Counted from the stretch's first letter, positions 1 through 9,150 are shown. The stretch is DNA of 64,000 nucleotides from Phycisphaera sp. (GCA_016124975.1 WGMP01000009.1:1-64000); one strand, 5' to 3'. Numbers and translations are program-made. Notes: generated from the sequence alone by a model not told the origin.

Positions 1-445
1 AAGTCCAAGGAACGGATGACGCCAGCCGTCGACTCCGACGCGTGTCGTTCCGGGGACTTCGTCCCCGGGCACCCGTGGTTGGCGACTCCGACGGTCTGAA
101 TCGTCCGACACGACCCGCACGGGTGCCCTTGGACGAAGTCCAAGGAACGGAGGGTGTCAGCCGTCGACTCCGACGCGTGTCGTTCCGGGGACTTCGTCCC
201 CGGGCACCCGTGGTTGGCGACGCCGACGATCCGAATCGCGCGACACGACACTCACGGGTGCCCTTGGACAAAGTCCAAGGAACGGATGATGTCAGCCGTC
301 GACTCCGACGGTTGGCGTTCCGCATGCTGAAGCATGCGGGCACCCCTGACCTGGGACTCCGGCGGGTGTCATCCACGCCAGAGGAAGCCGCCGCAGCGGC
401 GACCGCTCAAACCACCGCTGCCCTTGGACGAAGTCCAAGGAACGG
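1..445. repeat. Dispersed hairpin repeat family, block A
   Basis: This gene-free stretch holds at least six copies of a palindromic unit in both orientations. In one orientation a CGTTCC flank is followed by a 6-7 bp stem with a 3-4 nt loop and then GGGCACCC (46-74, 181-209, 316-345). The reverse-complement form GGGTGCCC-stem-GGAACGG is at 121-150, 256-285 and about 419-445, with a half copy cut by the window edge at 1-15. Stems differ between copies (GGGGAC/GTCCCC, TTGGAC/GTCCAA, GCATGC/GCATGC) but always pair. Spacers carry recurring CGACTCCGACG words. A reading frame crosses the block but has only repeat-derived sequence, so I do not call a gene. The same family is at 57628-58047. Confidence 0.85.
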
Positions 446-462
446 ATGACGACAACCGTCGC

Positions 463-1608
463 TCAGATACCCGAGACGAACGGCATCTTGGTGACGACCG
501 CGGGCGTCGTGCCCTTGCCGGCGAGGTCGACTTCGAACTGCGTCCCTTCCGCCGTCATCGACGCGGGCACATAGGCCATCGCGATGCCGCGGTCGAGGGT
601 CGGCGAGATGCAGCCGCTCGTGAGCTCGCCGACGACGGTGCCGCCCGACAGGACCTGCATCCCCTGGCGCGGCGACCGACGGCCTTCGACGAAGAGCCCG
701 ACCAGCTTGCGCGCGGGTCCCTGCTCCTTGATGCGGCGCAGCGCCTCCTGCCCGATGAAGGTGCCCGTGCGCTCGTCGTCGGGGCCGCCCGTCATCCCCT
801 TGTCGAACTTGATCGCGAACTCGAGGCCCGCCGACACGGGGTCGATCTCCTCGGTGATCTCGTGGCCGTAGAGCGGCATGCCCGCCTCCATGCGCAGCGT
901 GTCGCGCGCGCCGAGGCCGACGGGCTTCACCACGCTCGTCTCGCTCCCCATGTCCTTGAGGACCATGCCGAGCGCGAGCTTCGCCATCGACGACGGCAGG
1001 ATCACCTCGACGCCGTCCTCGCCCGTGTAGCCCGTGCGCGAGACGAGGAGCTTGATGACCACGAGGTTCTTCACCATGAAGCGGTAGCGCTTCATCGAGG
1101 GAATGGTCGACGACATCTTCGAGATGAGGTCCATGGCCTTCGGGCCCTGGATCGCCACCATCGCGGTCGACTCGGTTTCGTCCTCGAGCTTGAAGGCGAA
1201 CTGTCCCTTCGCCTCCGCGAAGTGGCCGAGCAGCTTGTGGCGGTTCGCCGCGTTGCAGACCATCAGGTACTCGTCCTCGTCGACGCAGTAGACGAGCACA
1301 TCGTCGCGGCAGCCGCCGTTCTGGTTGCACACGAGGGAGTACCGCACCATGCCCGGCTGCATCCCGAGGATCTGGCGCGTGCAGACATGGTCGAGGAACT
1401 TGCGCGCGTGGCGCCCGCTGAAGCGGAGGCGCCCCATGTGGGAGACATCGAAGAACGCGGCCGAGGCGCGGCACTGCTTGTGCTCCTCGATGATCGAGCC
1501 GTACGCGATCGGCATCTCGTAGCCCGCGTACTCGACCATCCTCGCCTTGTGCTCGAGGTGCAGTGCGTGGAACGGCGTACGCTTGAGCGCGGCTTCGGCG
1601 GTGGTCAT
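463..1608 (-). CDS. gcvT: Aminomethyltransferase, glycine cleavage T protein
   Basis: The T protein transfers the methylene group from aminomethyl-lipoyl H protein to tetrahydrofolate, releasing ammonia, in the cytosol. The 381-residue product has the family length (about 365). The N-terminus carries EYAGYEMPIAYGSI and FFDVSHMGR (residues 27-60), followed by NQNGGCRDDVLVY, whose Asp pair (102-103) matches the conserved folate-site Asp region. RTGYTGEDGVE lies near residue 212. No other glycine-cleavage gene is in the window, so gcvH and gcvP must be elsewhere. It diverges from bamA with 98 bp between. The ATG at 1608 has no clear Shine-Dalgarno but a TACCCT hexamer 8 nt upstream. No glycine riboswitch is visible. 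Confidence 0.93.
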   Translation of the reverse strand: MTTAEAALKRTPFHALHLEHKARMVEYAGYEMPIAYGSIIEEHKQCRASAAFFDVSHMGRLRFSGRHARKFLDHVCTRQILGMQPGMVRYSLVCNQNGGCRDDVLVYCVDEDEYLMVCNAANRHKLLGHFAEAKGQFAFKLEDETESTAMVAIQGPKAMDLISKMSSTIPSMKRYRFMVKNLVVIKLLVSRTGYTGEDGVEVILPSSMAKLALGMVLKDMGSETSVVKPVGLGARDTLRMEAGMPLYGHEITEEIDPVSAGLEFAIKFDKGMTGGPDDERTGTFIGQEALRRIKEQGPARKLVGLFVEGRRSPRQGMQVLSGGTVVGELTSGCISPTLDRGIAMAYVPASMTAEGTQFEVDLAGKGTTPAVVTKMPFVSGI

Positions 1609-1616
1609 GGGTCGAA

Positions 1617-1622
1617 AGGGTA
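1617..1622 (-). promoter_or_regulatory. Candidate -10 element of gcvT (leaderless)
   Basis: TACCCT on the minus strand, 8 nt before the gcvT ATG. Transcription would start at or next to the start codon. No convincing -35 was seen. Confidence 0.4.
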
Positions 1623-1693
1623 TCGACCCGCCGAACGCCCCGCCACCGCCTCGAGGGCGTCGGCGGCTCGGACACGCGCCGCGCGGGAACCGC

Positions 1694-1699
1694 TATCCT
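1694..1699 (+). promoter_or_regulatory. Candidate -10 element of bamA (leaderless)
   Basis: TATCCT followed by GCGGGAA and the ATG at 1707 (7 nt spacing). The same hexamer is the -10 of the tRNA promoter at 16803. This supports 1707 as the bamA start over the internal ATGs at 1761 and 1788. Confidence 0.45.
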
Positions 1700-1706
1700 G
1701 CGGGAA

Positions 1707-4301
1707 ATGTCCCTGTCCGACCGCACGCCAGCGCCGCACGCGAGCACGATCCGTCGCCAGATGAACGGCGCGCGCGGGCTCGGGTCGATGCGCGCGATGT
1801 CGCTCGCGGCGGTCATCGCGATTGCGAGCGCTGCGCTTGCACCGAGCGCGCTCGCGCAGTCGAGCGCCATCGAGGACGAGACCCTCGCCGACAGGCCGAT
1901 CGCGCGCGTGGTCTTCACGGGCCTCTCCCGCGTCACCGAGCGCGAGGTCCTCAACAACACCCGCGTCGCCGCGGGTCAGCCCTTCGAGGCCGCCGCGGTG
2001 CGCAGCGATGTGGCGACGCTCTACCGCCTCGGCCAGTTCGACACGGTCGACGCCCTCGTGCGCCTCCTCCCTGACGGCACGGTCGAACTCACCTACGCGC
2101 TTGTCGAGCAGCCGATCGTGCGCGACCTCCAGGTGGTCGGCAACAAGATCGTCTCCGACCAGGAGCTTCGCAAGGCGATCCCGCTCTATGCAGGCGGCCC
2201 GCGCGACGACTTCCTGCTCGAGCAGGCCGTGTCGCGCATCAAGGACCTCTACCGCAAGCGCGGCAACTATCTCGCCGAGGTCACTGTCGACGAGACGCGC
2301 CTCAAGGACACGGGCATCCTCATCCTGCGCGTGGTCGAGGGGCCACGGGTCAAGGTGAAGGAGATTGAGTTCGTCGGCAACGAGTCGTTCACGGCGTCTG
2401 AGCTCGCGGGCGAGGTGCAAACGCGCACCGCGGTGCCGCTTTTCGTCAAGGGCGAGCTCGACGAGGATCTTCTCATCGACGATGTGGCCGCGCTCGACAA
2501 GTTCTACAAGGACCGCGGCTTCATCGATGTCCGCGCGGACCGCCGCATCGAGATCTCGCCCGACTCGAAGGAGGCCAAGGTCGTCTTCGTGGTCAGCGAG
2601 GGCAGGCGCTACCGCATGCGCTCGATCACCGTCGAGGGCCGCGGCGCGGAGGGCCCGCGCCCGCTCGGGGTGCTCGACGCGAGGCAGATCCGCGATCTCC
2701 TCGCCATCCAGCCGGGCGACATCTACTCGCGCCTCAAGCTCGACAAGTCGATCGCGAGCGTGCGCGACAGCTACCACCTCCTCGGGCATGTCGATGTCGA
2801 GATCACCGACCGCGCCGTGCGCGTGGGCGAGGAGCCCGAGGTCGATCTCGTCCTGACCGTGCGCGAAGGGCGACGGACGATCGCGGGCCTCGTGAACATC
2901 CAGGGGAACTTCCTCACGAAGGACAAGGTCGTGCGAAGGCTCGTGCGCATTCAGCCGGGCCGCACGCTCGACGGCCGCGAGCTCGAGAACGCCCGCAAGC
3001 GGATCGAGGCGAGCCAGCTCTTCAACGATGTCCGCGTGACGGTGCAGCGCCCCCGCGACGACGAGCAGGACGCCCTCGAGCTGACGGACCCCTTCGGAAC
3101 GGGCGCGAGCGGCGCGGCCCCCGACGCCGAATCCGCCGCGCAGGCGGGCGGCCCCGACGATCCCGCGGTCGCGGCCGAACGCGCCGACCGAATCCGCTCC
3201 GATGTCCGCGACATCCTCGTCGAGGTCAAGGAGCGGAACACGGGCAGCGTGAACTTCGGCGTCGGCCTCGGCACGGACTCGGGCGTTTTCGGCGAGTTCA
3301 GCGTCAGCCAGCGCAACTTCGACCTCGCCGACACCCCCGAGACGCTCGACGAACTGATCTCGGGCCGCGCCTTCCGCGGCGCCGGCCAGCAGTTCCGCGC
3401 CTCGATCGCGCCGGGCAACGAGGTCACGAACTTCTCGCTCGACTTCGTGGAGCCGCACCTCCTCGAGACCGACTACTCGCTGAGGCTCTCCCCCTTCTAC
3501 AGGATCCGCCTCTACGAAGACTACGACGAGAACCGCGCGAGCCTGCCCATCTCGCTCTCGCGCCGCCTCGGCGACTTCTGGAGCGTGAGCCTCAACACGG
3601 CCTTCACCTCGGTGGAACTCGACGACTTCGATCCCGACACGCCGATCGAGGTCTTCGAGGACCGCGGGCCGACCACGCTCGCATCGCTCGGCTTCAGCGT
3701 GCGCCGCACCGATGTGGACCGGCAGTTCCGCCCAAGCCGCGGCTCGTCGGCCGAGTTCTCCGCGACGCAGTTCGTCAGCTTCGACGATGTCGACCCCTTC
3801 ACGGTCCTGCGCGCGGGCTACACGCAGTTCTTCACCGTCACCGAGGACTTCCTCGGCCGCCGCTCGACCCTGCGGCTCTCGAGCGACGTGGGCTACATCG
3901 TGGGCGACGAGGCTCCCGTCTACGAGCGCTTCTACCTCGGCGGCCGCAGTTTCCGCGGCTTCGACTTCCGCACCATCAGCCCGAAGTCGCGGGCGAACAT
4001 CGACTCGACGACCCCGCTCTCGAACGACCCGGTCGGCGGCACCTGGCTCTTCTCGCTCGGCCTCCAGTACGAGCAGCCCATCTTCCAGAACTCCTTCACG
4101 ATGGTCGGCTTCGTCGACTCGGGAACGGTCACCGACGAGATCGGGCTCGACCAGTACCGCGTCTCCGCGGGCCTCGGCATCCGCCTCTATCTGCCGCAGT
4201 TCGGCCCAGCACCGCTCGCGTTCGACTTCGCCTTCCCGATCGTGAAGGAAGACACCGACGAGACGCAGGTGTTCAGCTTCTCGGCGGAGATCCCCTTCTG
4301 A
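1707..4301 (+). CDS. bamA: Outer-membrane protein assembly factor BamA
   Basis: BamA folds and inserts beta-barrel proteins into the outer membrane. The 864-residue protein has a signal sequence ending SALAQ near residue 51, preceded by an unusually long N-region. A series of POTRA domains follows (about 60-430; repeated GNxxFxxxEL and V.EG.R signatures), then a linker rich in Ala/Asp/Glu and a C-terminal 16-strand-type barrel. The loop-6 motif RGF appears as SFRGFDF near residue 749, and the protein ends in a beta-signal with terminal Phe (SAEIPF). ATGs at 1761 and 1788 would give a more usual signal peptide. It heads an outer-membrane cluster followed by skp-like, lpxD, lpxC-fabZ and lpxA genes, an order common in Gram-negative bacteria. 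Confidence 0.93.
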   Translation: MSLSDRTPAPHASTIRRQMNGARGLGSMRAMSLAAVIAIASAALAPSALAQSSAIEDETLADRPIARVVFTGLSRVTEREVLNNTRVAAGQPFEAAAVRSDVATLYRLGQFDTVDALVRLLPDGTVELTYALVEQPIVRDLQVVGNKIVSDQELRKAIPLYAGGPRDDFLLEQAVSRIKDLYRKRGNYLAEVTVDETRLKDTGILILRVVEGPRVKVKEIEFVGNESFTASELAGEVQTRTAVPLFVKGELDEDLLIDDVAALDKFYKDRGFIDVRADRRIEISPDSKEAKVVFVVSEGRRYRMRSITVEGRGAEGPRPLGVLDARQIRDLLAIQPGDIYSRLKLDKSIASVRDSYHLLGHVDVEITDRAVRVGEEPEVDLVLTVREGRRTIAGLVNIQGNFLTKDKVVRRLVRIQPGRTLDGRELENARKRIEASQLFNDVRVTVQRPRDDEQDALELTDPFGTGASGAAPDAESAAQAGGPDDPAVAAERADRIRSDVRDILVEVKERNTGSVNFGVGLGTDSGVFGEFSVSQRNFDLADTPETLDELISGRAFRGAGQQFRASIAPGNEVTNFSLDFVEPHLLETDYSLRLSPFYRIRLYEDYDENRASLPISLSRRLGDFWSVSLNTAFTSVELDDFDPDTPIEVFEDRGPTTLASLGFSVRRTDVDRQFRPSRGSSAEFSATQFVSFDDVDPFTVLRAGYTQFFTVTEDFLGRRSTLRLSSDVGYIVGDEAPVYERFYLGGRSFRGFDFRTISPKSRANIDSTTPLSNDPVGGTWLFSLGLQYEQPIFQNSFTMVGFVDSGTVTDEIGLDQYRVSAGLGIRLYLPQFGPAPLAFDFAFPIVKEDTDETQVFSFSAEIPF

Positions 4302-4422
4302 CGCATCACCCGCGGCCGCGCGGACGCGCCGTGGAGGAATCGGCGGCGTCCCGCCGCGTCCGTACAATCCGCGACCGCGCCCCTCGGGCGGCGCGCGAGC
4401 GAACGCATCCGGAGAGCAACGC

Positions 4423-5079
4423 ATGAAGTCATCGACCCTCGCAGCCTGCGCCACCGGCGCCGCCATCGCCCTCGCGGGCTTCCTCGTCGGAAGCGCCGAC
4501 GCGAAGCGCCTGCCCGCCTTCCTCGCGCCGCCGACGGCGATCGGCGTCGTCGACATGGCCTCCGTCTTCGACAGGCTCGAGGAGAGCGCGGAGTGGGATG
4601 TCCGCATCAAGGCGCTGCAGGCGCGCACGAACGACGAGGCGCTCCAGCGGCGCAACGAGCTCGAGGCGCTCGGCCGCGAGATCGAGGCGATGAGCGATGG
4701 CCCCGAGAAGGACGCCAAGATCGACGCGTTCCGCCTCAAGGACCTGCAGAACAAGCAGTGGCTCGGCTTCAAGGAGCTCGAGGTCGACCGCGAGATGAGC
4801 CTCAAGCTGCAGTCGGTGTACCGCTCGATCCGCGATGGCGCGAAGCGACTGGCCGAGGCGGAGAAGTACGACCTCGTCATCGTCGACGACTCGAAGCTCG
4901 AGATCCGCACGCAGCGCGGCCAGAACGCGCCGCCGCTCACGCAGCAGGCCGAGGCGCAGATCGAGCGCCTGCGCGTCCTCCACGCGGCGCGCACGGTCGA
5001 TGTCACCGAGAAGCTGATCGTGCAGATCAACAACGCCCGCGCGCTGCGCCCCGCGGCGCCCGCCGCACCGACGCGCTGA
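4423..5079 (+). CDS. Skp/OmpH-family periplasmic chaperone, first copy
   Basis: OmpH/Skp chaperones hold unfolded outer-membrane proteins in the periplasm on the way to BamA. The 218-residue product has an N-terminal hydrophobic export segment (about 8-27), a short strand IGVVDMASVF, and a long charged coiled coil (about 45-150) rich in Glu/Lys/Arg. It ends with the family beta element YDLVIVDDS. The ATG at 4423 has GGAGAG 5 nt upstream. It lies 121 bp after bamA and 63 bp before a second family member. Sequence identity in this family is always low, so the call rests on architecture and context. Confidence 0.8.
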   Translation: MKSSTLAACATGAAIALAGFLVGSADAKRLPAFLAPPTAIGVVDMASVFDRLEESAEWDVRIKALQARTNDEALQRRNELEALGREIEAMSDGPEKDAKIDAFRLKDLQNKQWLGFKELEVDREMSLKLQSVYRSIRDGAKRLAEAEKYDLVIVDDSKLEIRTQRGQNAPPLTQQAEAQIERLRVLHAARTVDVTEKLIVQINNARALRPAAPAAPTR

Positions 5080-5142
5080 AGCCTTCGCCGACCGAACACC
5101 GTGCGGCCCGCAGCGCCGCGCCCACGCACGCAGGAACCACAC

Positions 5143-5778
5143 ATGTCCCCCACCCATCCGCGTAACCCCCGCGTCGCCTTCCGCCTCGACCTGCTCGCCG
5201 TGGCGATCCTCGGCGCCGTGCTGATCGGCGCGAGCTGGATGCGTCCACAGTCGGCGCCGAGCGAGCCGTCGCGCATCGCCACCATCGATCTCGAGAAGAC
5301 CTACAACTCGATCGAGCGATATTCCTCGACGCTTGCGTCGATCAAGTCGATGGGTGAGGAGCTCGAGGCCAAGGTCAAGTCGGCGGAGTCCACCGTGAAG
5401 GAGCTCGAGGCCGAGCTCGAGAGCTACCAGACGGGCTCCGACGCGCAGGCCGCCGCGATCCAGAAACTGCAGGCCGCCGTCGGGGAGTTCCGCGCGGTCG
5501 AGCAGTTCGCGCGGGCCAAGATCGAGGTCGAGCGCGCGCGCGCGCTCCGCGAGACCTACATCGCCATCAAGGACGCCGCACGCCGCCTCGCTGAGCGCGA
5601 GGGCTACGACTACATCATGCTCGACGACTCGCTTCCCGAGATGGACCCCGCGAGCGCGCAGCGCACGATGCAGCAGATCTCCGCGCGACGGTTCATCTTC
5701 GCCTCGCCGAAGTCGGAGGTCACCGAGCAGCTCATCGCGCTCATGAACGAAGAGTGGAAGGCTGCGAAGGGTGGCTGA
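5143..5778 (+). CDS. Skp/OmpH-family periplasmic chaperone, second copy
   Basis: Second OmpH-like protein (211 residues) directly after the first. It has an N-terminal hydrophobic segment (about 14-30), then RIATIDLEKTYNSIE, and a coiled coil from about 50 to 145 with heptad-like EELEAKV/ELEAELE patterns. A terminal GYDYIMLDDS mirrors YDLVIVDDS in the neighbour, so the two are diverged tandem paralogues. I chose the ATG at 5143, with AGGA about 10 nt upstream, over a GTG at 5101. The 3' end overlaps lpxD by 8 bp, pointing to translational coupling. Confidence 0.8.
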   Translation: MSPTHPRNPRVAFRLDLLAVAILGAVLIGASWMRPQSAPSEPSRIATIDLEKTYNSIERYSSTLASIKSMGEELEAKVKSAESTVKELEAELESYQTGSDAQAAAIQKLQAAVGEFRAVEQFARAKIEVERARALRETYIAIKDAARRLAEREGYDYIMLDDSLPEMDPASAQRTMQQISARRFIFASPKSEVTEQLIALMNEEWKAAKGG

Positions 5779-6838
5779 CGCCGCGTCGCGCCATCCCCGC
5801 TCGATCGAGTCGGTCGCAGCGCTCATCGGCGCCCGCATCGAGGCGCCTGCATCGTTCGACCTCTCCGCGGCGATCGAGGGCCTCGAGACCGTCGACCGCG
5901 CAGGCGAGAGGCACCTCACCTTCGTCGGAAACGCCCGCTTCGCGCGCATGCTCGCGGAAAGCCGCGCGTGTGCGGCGATCGTGAGCGAGTCGGTCGAGGT
6001 GCCCGAGGAGGCGCGGGGCCGCGCGATCCTGCGCGTTCCAAGCGCGGACCACGCCATGATCGAGGTGCTGCGGCTCTTCGCGCCGCGCGAGCAACTCCCG
6101 CCGATGGGCGTCGACCGCACCGCGCGCGTCGACCCGACCGCGATCATCGGCGAAGGCGCGCGCATCGGCGCGTTCGCCACCGTCGGCCGAGGCGCGGTGG
6201 TCGGGCCGCGCACGGCGCTCTTCGAAGGCGCCAGGCTCTACGAGGACTGCATCCTCGGAGAAGACTGCGTCCTCCATTCGGGCGTCGTCATCCGCGAGCG
6301 CTGCCGCATCGGCGACCGCGTCATCCTCGCGTCAGGCGTGGTCATCGGCACCGACGGCTTCGGCTACCGCCCGTCGCCAGACGGCCGCGGCATCGTCAAG
6401 ATCCCGCACATCGGCTTCGTCGAGATCGCCGACGACGTCGAGATCGGCGCCAATACCTGCGTCGACCGCGGCAAGTTCGGCGCCACGAGGATCGGCGCGG
6501 GCACCAAGATCGACAACCTCTGCCAGATCGGCCACAACGTGGAGATTGGGCGGTGCGTGGTCATCAGCGGCCTCGTGGGCATCGCAGGCAGCACCAGGAT
6601 CGGCGACGGCGTCCAGATCGGCGGAGGCTCGGGCATCGCCGACCACCTCGTCGTCGGCCGCGGCGCCCGCCTGGCGGCGCGCTCGGCGGTCATGAACGAT
6701 GTCCCCGAGGGAGCCACCTGGGGCGGCGCCCCCGCGCAGGATCTTCGGGCGACTTTGCGGGAGTTCGCGGTGATCCGTAAACTCCCCGAGTGGCATCGAA
6801 GACTGAGTCACCTGATCGACCCTCCGACCGCGCCCTGA
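5771..6838 (+). CDS. lpxD: UDP-3-O-acylglucosamine N-acyltransferase LpxD
   Basis: LpxD adds the second, N-linked hydroxyacyl chain to UDP-glucosamine in lipid A synthesis in the cytosol. The 355-residue protein has an N-terminal uridine-binding domain (about 1-105, with HLTFVGNARF) and a left-handed beta-helix of hexapeptide repeats (about 108-335; repeated IG-G-RIG motifs). The catalytic His sits in QIGHNVEIG near residue 255, and DGFGYRPSPDG is the family substrate loop. Translation starts at GTG 5771 inside the previous gene. The end overlaps the proposed lpxC-fabZ start by 49 bp, so lpxD, lpxC-fabZ and the upstream chaperone are probably one transcript. Confidence 0.95.
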   Translation: MADAASRHPRSIESVAALIGARIEAPASFDLSAAIEGLETVDRAGERHLTFVGNARFARMLAESRACAAIVSESVEVPEEARGRAILRVPSADHAMIEVLRLFAPREQLPPMGVDRTARVDPTAIIGEGARIGAFATVGRGAVVGPRTALFEGARLYEDCILGEDCVLHSGVVIRERCRIGDRVILASGVVIGTDGFGYRPSPDGRGIVKIPHIGFVEIADDVEIGANTCVDRGKFGATRIGAGTKIDNLCQIGHNVEIGRCVVISGLVGIAGSTRIGDGVQIGGGSGIADHLVVGRGARLAARSAVMNDVPEGATWGGAPAQDLRATLREFAVIRKLPEWHRRLSHLIDPPTAP

Positions 6839-8217
6839 CTCCCGCAGGCGCGTCGGGGACTGCGGCTTCCGCCGCGGGCGCCGCATCGAGCCTCGCGGCG
6901 GCTCCCCGCCAGCGTACGCTCGCACGCCCCGTCACCGTGCGCGGCAAGGGCCTCATGCTCGGAGCGGATGCGACGGTGGTCATCCAGCCGGCGCCCGCGA
7001 ACAGCGGCGTCAGCTTCCTCCGCACCGACCTCAAGCCGCCGCTGCGAATCCCCGCGACCGTCGAGCATGTGGCGCCGCGGCCGCGACGCACCACGCTCAA
7101 GTCGGGGGATGTCACGATCGACACGGTCGAGCACTGCCTCTCGGCGATCGCAGGACTCGGAATCGACAACGCCACCATCGAGATCGACGGGCCAGAGCTG
7201 CCCTGCGGCGACGGTTCGGCCGCGCTCTTCGCCGAGCCGATCCTCGAGGCGGGCATCGTCGAGCAGGACGCGCCGCGCAAGTACTTCAAGATCCGCGAGC
7301 CGATCGTGATCGAGGAGCCCGAGGGCATGATCGCGGCGATGCCATTCGACGCCCCCGGGATGCGCGTGGTCTACGACCTCGACTACGGCAAGCAGGGCCA
7401 CAGGATCCGCCACCAGACCTTCAGCTACAACGTGGCGGAAGGCGACTATCTCTCGGAGATCGCGCCCGCGCGCACCTACAGCCTGCGCGAGGAGGCCGAG
7501 GCGCTTCAGGCCGCGGGCCTCTGCAGGCACCTCACGCCGCGCGACATCCTCGTGATCGGCGACGACGGCGTGCCGATCGACAACGCCTACCGCTTCGACG
7601 ACGAGCCCGTGCGCCACAAGACGCTCGATGTGATCGGCGACCTCTCGCTGATCGGTGCGCCCATCCAGGGACGCGTCCTCGCGGTGCGCTCGGGCCACGG
7701 CCTCAACCGCAAGCTTGCGATGCGCATCCGCGAGCAGATGCTCGCGGCGGACCTGCGCCGCACGGTCGTCGACGGCAAGGTGATGGACATCCGCGCGATC
7801 CAGAAGCTGATGCCCCACCGCTATCCGATGCTCCTCGTCGACCGCGTCGTCGAGGTCGACGGCTCGCGCCGCGCGGTCGGCATCAAGAATGTCACCATCA
7901 ACGAGCCCTTCTTCCAGGGCCACTACCCGGGCACGCCGATCATGCCGGGTGTCCTCCTCGTCGAGGCGATGGCGCAGCTCGGCGGGCTCCTCCTCGCGAA
8001 CGTGCTCGAGCACACGGGGAAGATCGCGGTGCTTCTCTCGATCGACCGCGTGAAGCTGCGCAAGCCCGTGGTCCCCGGCGACCAGGTCGTGCTCGAGGCG
8101 GAGAACATCCGCGCCACCGCGCGCACAGGTCACCTCAGGTGCCGCGCCATGGTCGGCGACAAGACGGCCGCCGAGGCCGAGCTTCGCTTCATGATGGTCG
8201 ACCCTGACATCGAGTGA
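6790..8217 (+). CDS. lpxC-fabZ: Bifunctional LpxC deacetylase / FabZ dehydratase
   Basis: A natural fusion. LpxC (about 38-330) is the zinc deacetylase that commits UDP-acylglucosamine to lipid A. FabZ (about 335-475) dehydrates 3-hydroxyacyl-ACP and so competes for the hydroxyacyl-ACP pool. Zinc ligands are H115 (TVEHCLSAIAG), H276 and D280 (RHKTLDVIGDL). E114 is the likely general base and the SGHG His lies near 303. FabZ catalytic residues are H378 (FQGHYPG) and E392 (VEAMAQLGG). The fusion is known from Bacteroidetes and planctomycetes. The GTG at 6790 gives about 37 Ala-rich residues before RQRTLARPVTVRG, where most LpxC proteins begin, so the true start may be later. Confidence 0.94.
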   Translation: MASKTESPDRPSDRALTPAGASGTAASAAGAASSLAAAPRQRTLARPVTVRGKGLMLGADATVVIQPAPANSGVSFLRTDLKPPLRIPATVEHVAPRPRRTTLKSGDVTIDTVEHCLSAIAGLGIDNATIEIDGPELPCGDGSAALFAEPILEAGIVEQDAPRKYFKIREPIVIEEPEGMIAAMPFDAPGMRVVYDLDYGKQGHRIRHQTFSYNVAEGDYLSEIAPARTYSLREEAEALQAAGLCRHLTPRDILVIGDDGVPIDNAYRFDDEPVRHKTLDVIGDLSLIGAPIQGRVLAVRSGHGLNRKLAMRIREQMLAADLRRTVVDGKVMDIRAIQKLMPHRYPMLLVDRVVEVDGSRRAVGIKNVTINEPFFQGHYPGTPIMPGVLLVEAMAQLGGLLLANVLEHTGKIAVLLSIDRVKLRKPVVPGDQVVLEAENIRATARTGHLRCRAMVGDKTAAEAELRFMMVDPDIE

Positions 8218-8277
8218 CGATCGTTCCTAACCACGAGCTGCGGCCAGACACGGTCCGCGGCGCCCGCTTCCCCTCCC

Positions 8278-9150
8278 ATGCCGTCGATCCATCCCACCGC
8301 CGTCGTCGATAGAACCGCGGAACTCGCCGACGATGTGTGCATCGGCCCCTGGTGCGTGATCGGCCCGAAGGTGTCGATCGGCCCCCGCAGCATCCTGCGC
8401 AACCATGTGGTCGTCGAGAGCCACACGCGCATGGGAGCCGACAACATCGTGTACCCGTTCGCAACCCTCGGCGGCACGCCGCAGGACCGCAAGTACCGCG
8501 GCGAGGAGACCTGGTGCGAGATCGGTGACCGCAACCACTTCCGCGAGCAGGTCACCGTGCACCGCGGCACAGCGACGGGCGGCGGCGCGACCGTGATCGG
8601 AAACGGAAATCTCCTGATGGTCGGCGTGCATGTCGCGCACGACTGCCGCATCGCCGACGAGGTCACCATCGCAAATGCGGTGCTTCTCGCGGGGCATGTC
8701 CATGTCGGCACAGGCGCGACGATCGGCGGCAACGCGGCGTTTCATCACTTCGTCACGGTCGGAGCGGCCTCACTCGTCGGCGGACTTGCGCGCGTGACGA
8801 AGGATGTCCCGCCCTATCTGATCGTCGAGGGTTCGCCCGCGCGGATCCGCGGCCACAACCAGATCCAGATGACGCGGCGCGGGGCGAGCGACGCCGCGAT
8901 CGAGGCGATCCGCACCGCCTATCGCCGCCTCTTCTGCGAAGCAGGCGCGACCATGACCGTGCGGATCGCGGAGCTGCGCGCACAGTTCCCGGCGATCCAG
9001 GAGGTGCATGAGCTGTGCGACGCGCTGCTTGCAAGCGCGGCGGGCGTCCACGGCCGCGCGCTGGAGCGCGCACGGACCGACGACAAGCGCTCCGTGCCCG
9101 CGATGTGGCAGCCGACGGCGCGGCCAGAGGGCGCGTCCGCCGAACCATGA
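8278..9150 (+). CDS. lpxA: UDP-N-acetylglucosamine acyltransferase LpxA
   Basis: LpxA catalyses the first lipid A step, O-acylation of UDP-GlcNAc from hydroxyacyl-ACP. The 290-residue product has the family's beta-helix (IHPTAVVD at residue 4, hexapeptide repeats to about 190) and the signature NLLMVGVHVAHDC, whose second His (H121) matches the catalytic base. A helical C-terminal domain follows (AIRTAYRRLF). It is about 28 residues longer than E. coli LpxA, with an extra tail of no clear function. It lies 60 bp after lpxC-fabZ and closes the lipid A block. lpxB is not in the window. Confidence 0.95.
   Translation: MPSIHPTAVVDRTAELADDVCIGPWCVIGPKVSIGPRSILRNHVVVESHTRMGADNIVYPFATLGGTPQDRKYRGEETWCEIGDRNHFREQVTVHRGTATGGGATVIGNGNLLMVGVHVAHDCRIADEVTIANAVLLAGHVHVGTGATIGGNAAFHHFVTVGAASLVGGLARVTKDVPPYLIVEGSPARIRGHNQIQMTRRGASDAAIEAIRTAYRRLFCEAGATMTVRIAELRAQFPAIQEVHELCDALLASAAGVHGRALERARTDDKRSVPAMWQPTARPEGASAEP

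Noticed and set aside
42-449. Open reading frame of about 135 residues across the left repeat block
   Set aside because: The peptide is a direct translation of the hairpin repeats, with Arg/Pro-rich repeats and no ribosome site.
1609-1706. Glycine riboswitch upstream of gcvT
   Set aside because: Only 98 bp shared with bamA, no tandem aptamer pattern, and the promoter hexamer suggests no leader.
1605-5285. Very long minus-strand frame (over 1200 codons) opposite bamA and the chaperone genes
   Set aside because: High GC leaves antisense frames open. The product is Arg/Glu/Asp-rich without motifs, while the plus strand carries recognisable proteins.
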